Positions 63,716-64,000 of a stretch of 64,000 nucleotides of DNA are shown piece after piece. The position numbers were made by a program, and so were the translations under genes. The notes beneath the pieces were generated by a model. It was given only the letters and a program-made list of their open reading frames with translations. It ran no database searches and was not told the DNA's origin. Every line of letters starts with the position of its first letter. Position 1 is the stretch's first letter. This DNA is from Centrapalus pauciflorus (Eukaryota; Streptophyta; Magnoliopsida; Asterales; Asteraceae). The stretch is from the NCBI GenBank assembly GCA_020465985.1, contig JAANYP010004256.1, forward strand, positions 248,001-312,000, written 5' to 3'.

Positions 63716-64000
63716 TTATAGGTATTTCTCACTTGTAAAGTTTTATAAGTCACATATCTTCAGCACGAAATATTACTATCAGTCAATTTAGTTGTTAGGG
63801 GTACATTCATATGTATAAGCACATTATCACTATAATCCCTACTCAAGTCTTATGGCTTCTTTAAAGGTCAATTATCTCATATTAGTCATCAATTTTTCTA
63901 ACGGTGATCATGGAATTTCTAAGGTCACCCGTCCTAATTTCTATACGATGATTACAAGTTTTTTTACGTTATATGCACCTCAAAATAGGGGATAAATAAA
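63716..64000 (-). other. Sequence upstream of element G gag, unassigned
   Basis: AT-rich, presumably the leader or LTR of G. No PBS-like GCTCTGATACCA on the plus strand within the window. Confidence 0.35.

Larger units (their letters stand above)
30141..64000 (-). mobile_element. Ty3/gypsy element G, discontinuous host of E and J
   Basis: Minus-strand pieces that join into one gypsy element once the insertions are removed: gag 63715-63257 plus 49844-49230, RT and RNase H 49220-48120, and integrase start 48119-48096 plus 30292-30141. Splits match the TSDs of J (63252-63256 ATCTC against 49840-49844 GTCTC, one mismatch) and E (TGATA at 30293 and 48091). The element is decayed, lacks protease between gag and RT, and stops abruptly at about 30141. 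No LTR is visible; its 5' side would lie right of the window. Confidence 0.75.

Overview
The window is a dense stack of nested plant LTR retrotransposons, with no convincing host gene. The tRNA-iMet type primer-binding sites, multi-kilobase LTRs, Ty1/copia and Ty3/gypsy polyproteins and AT-rich spacers point to a large, repeat-rich eudicot genome. The Gag wording of the copia family and the GACTCGGCGAGTC-type modules in one gypsy LTR remind me of Asteraceae (lettuce/chrysanthemum relatives). That is recall and inference, not proven by the window. || Layout, left to right. (1) 1-22827: a decayed Ty3/gypsy element B on +. Its 5' LTR is split by a 13.5 kb copia element A (1908-15408, TSD TGTAT). 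Its pol carries a solo copia LTR K (19400-20038, TSD TATTC). (2) 22828-25129: the 5' end of a Tat/Athila-like gypsy element H on - (gag, leader, tRNA-Asp-type PBS, LTR). (3) 25130-27076: probable 3' end/LTR of another Tat-like element I on +. (4) 27077-29232: 3' LTR and ORF3 fragment of a copia relative F on -. (5) 29233-30140: A-rich and unassigned. (6) 30141-64000: a gypsy element G on - (gag, RT, RNase H and integrase pieces), interrupted by copia deletion derivative E on - (30298-48090, TSD TGATA) and by full-length copia J on + (49845-63251). E is itself interrupted by the 8.7 kb gypsy element D on + (35980-44674, TSD ACAAT, two 2440-bp LTRs). || The copia family (A, J, E, F, K) is the interesting part. 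A and J run LTR, PBS, leader, gag with two zinc knuckles and a coiled coil, protease, integrase, RT, RNase H. Then comes about 2.2 kb of conserved non-coding sequence, a roughly 1000-codon third ORF of unknown function, PPT and LTR. This is Sirevirus-like architecture (extra ORF after pol) on an unusually large scale. Comparing copies within the window suggests four things: (i) a triplet of stem-loops between pol and ORF3, shared by A, J and E, with compensatory stem changes; (ii) a candidate spliceosomal intron whose phase-0 donor in gag and phase-0 acceptor before protease would fuse Gag to Pol and remove the conserved gag stop, which lies inside the branch-point-like CTAAC; (iii) a second matching acceptor immediately before the ORF3 ATG; (iv) swarms of a TTCGAA-centred motif in LTR, leader and pre-ORF3 region whose flanks change together between subfamilies. 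|| Every element present carries some lesion, so none is plainly autonomous. A and J are nevertheless close to intact, and the LTR pairs of A and D differ by under about 1%, so the insertions are recent.
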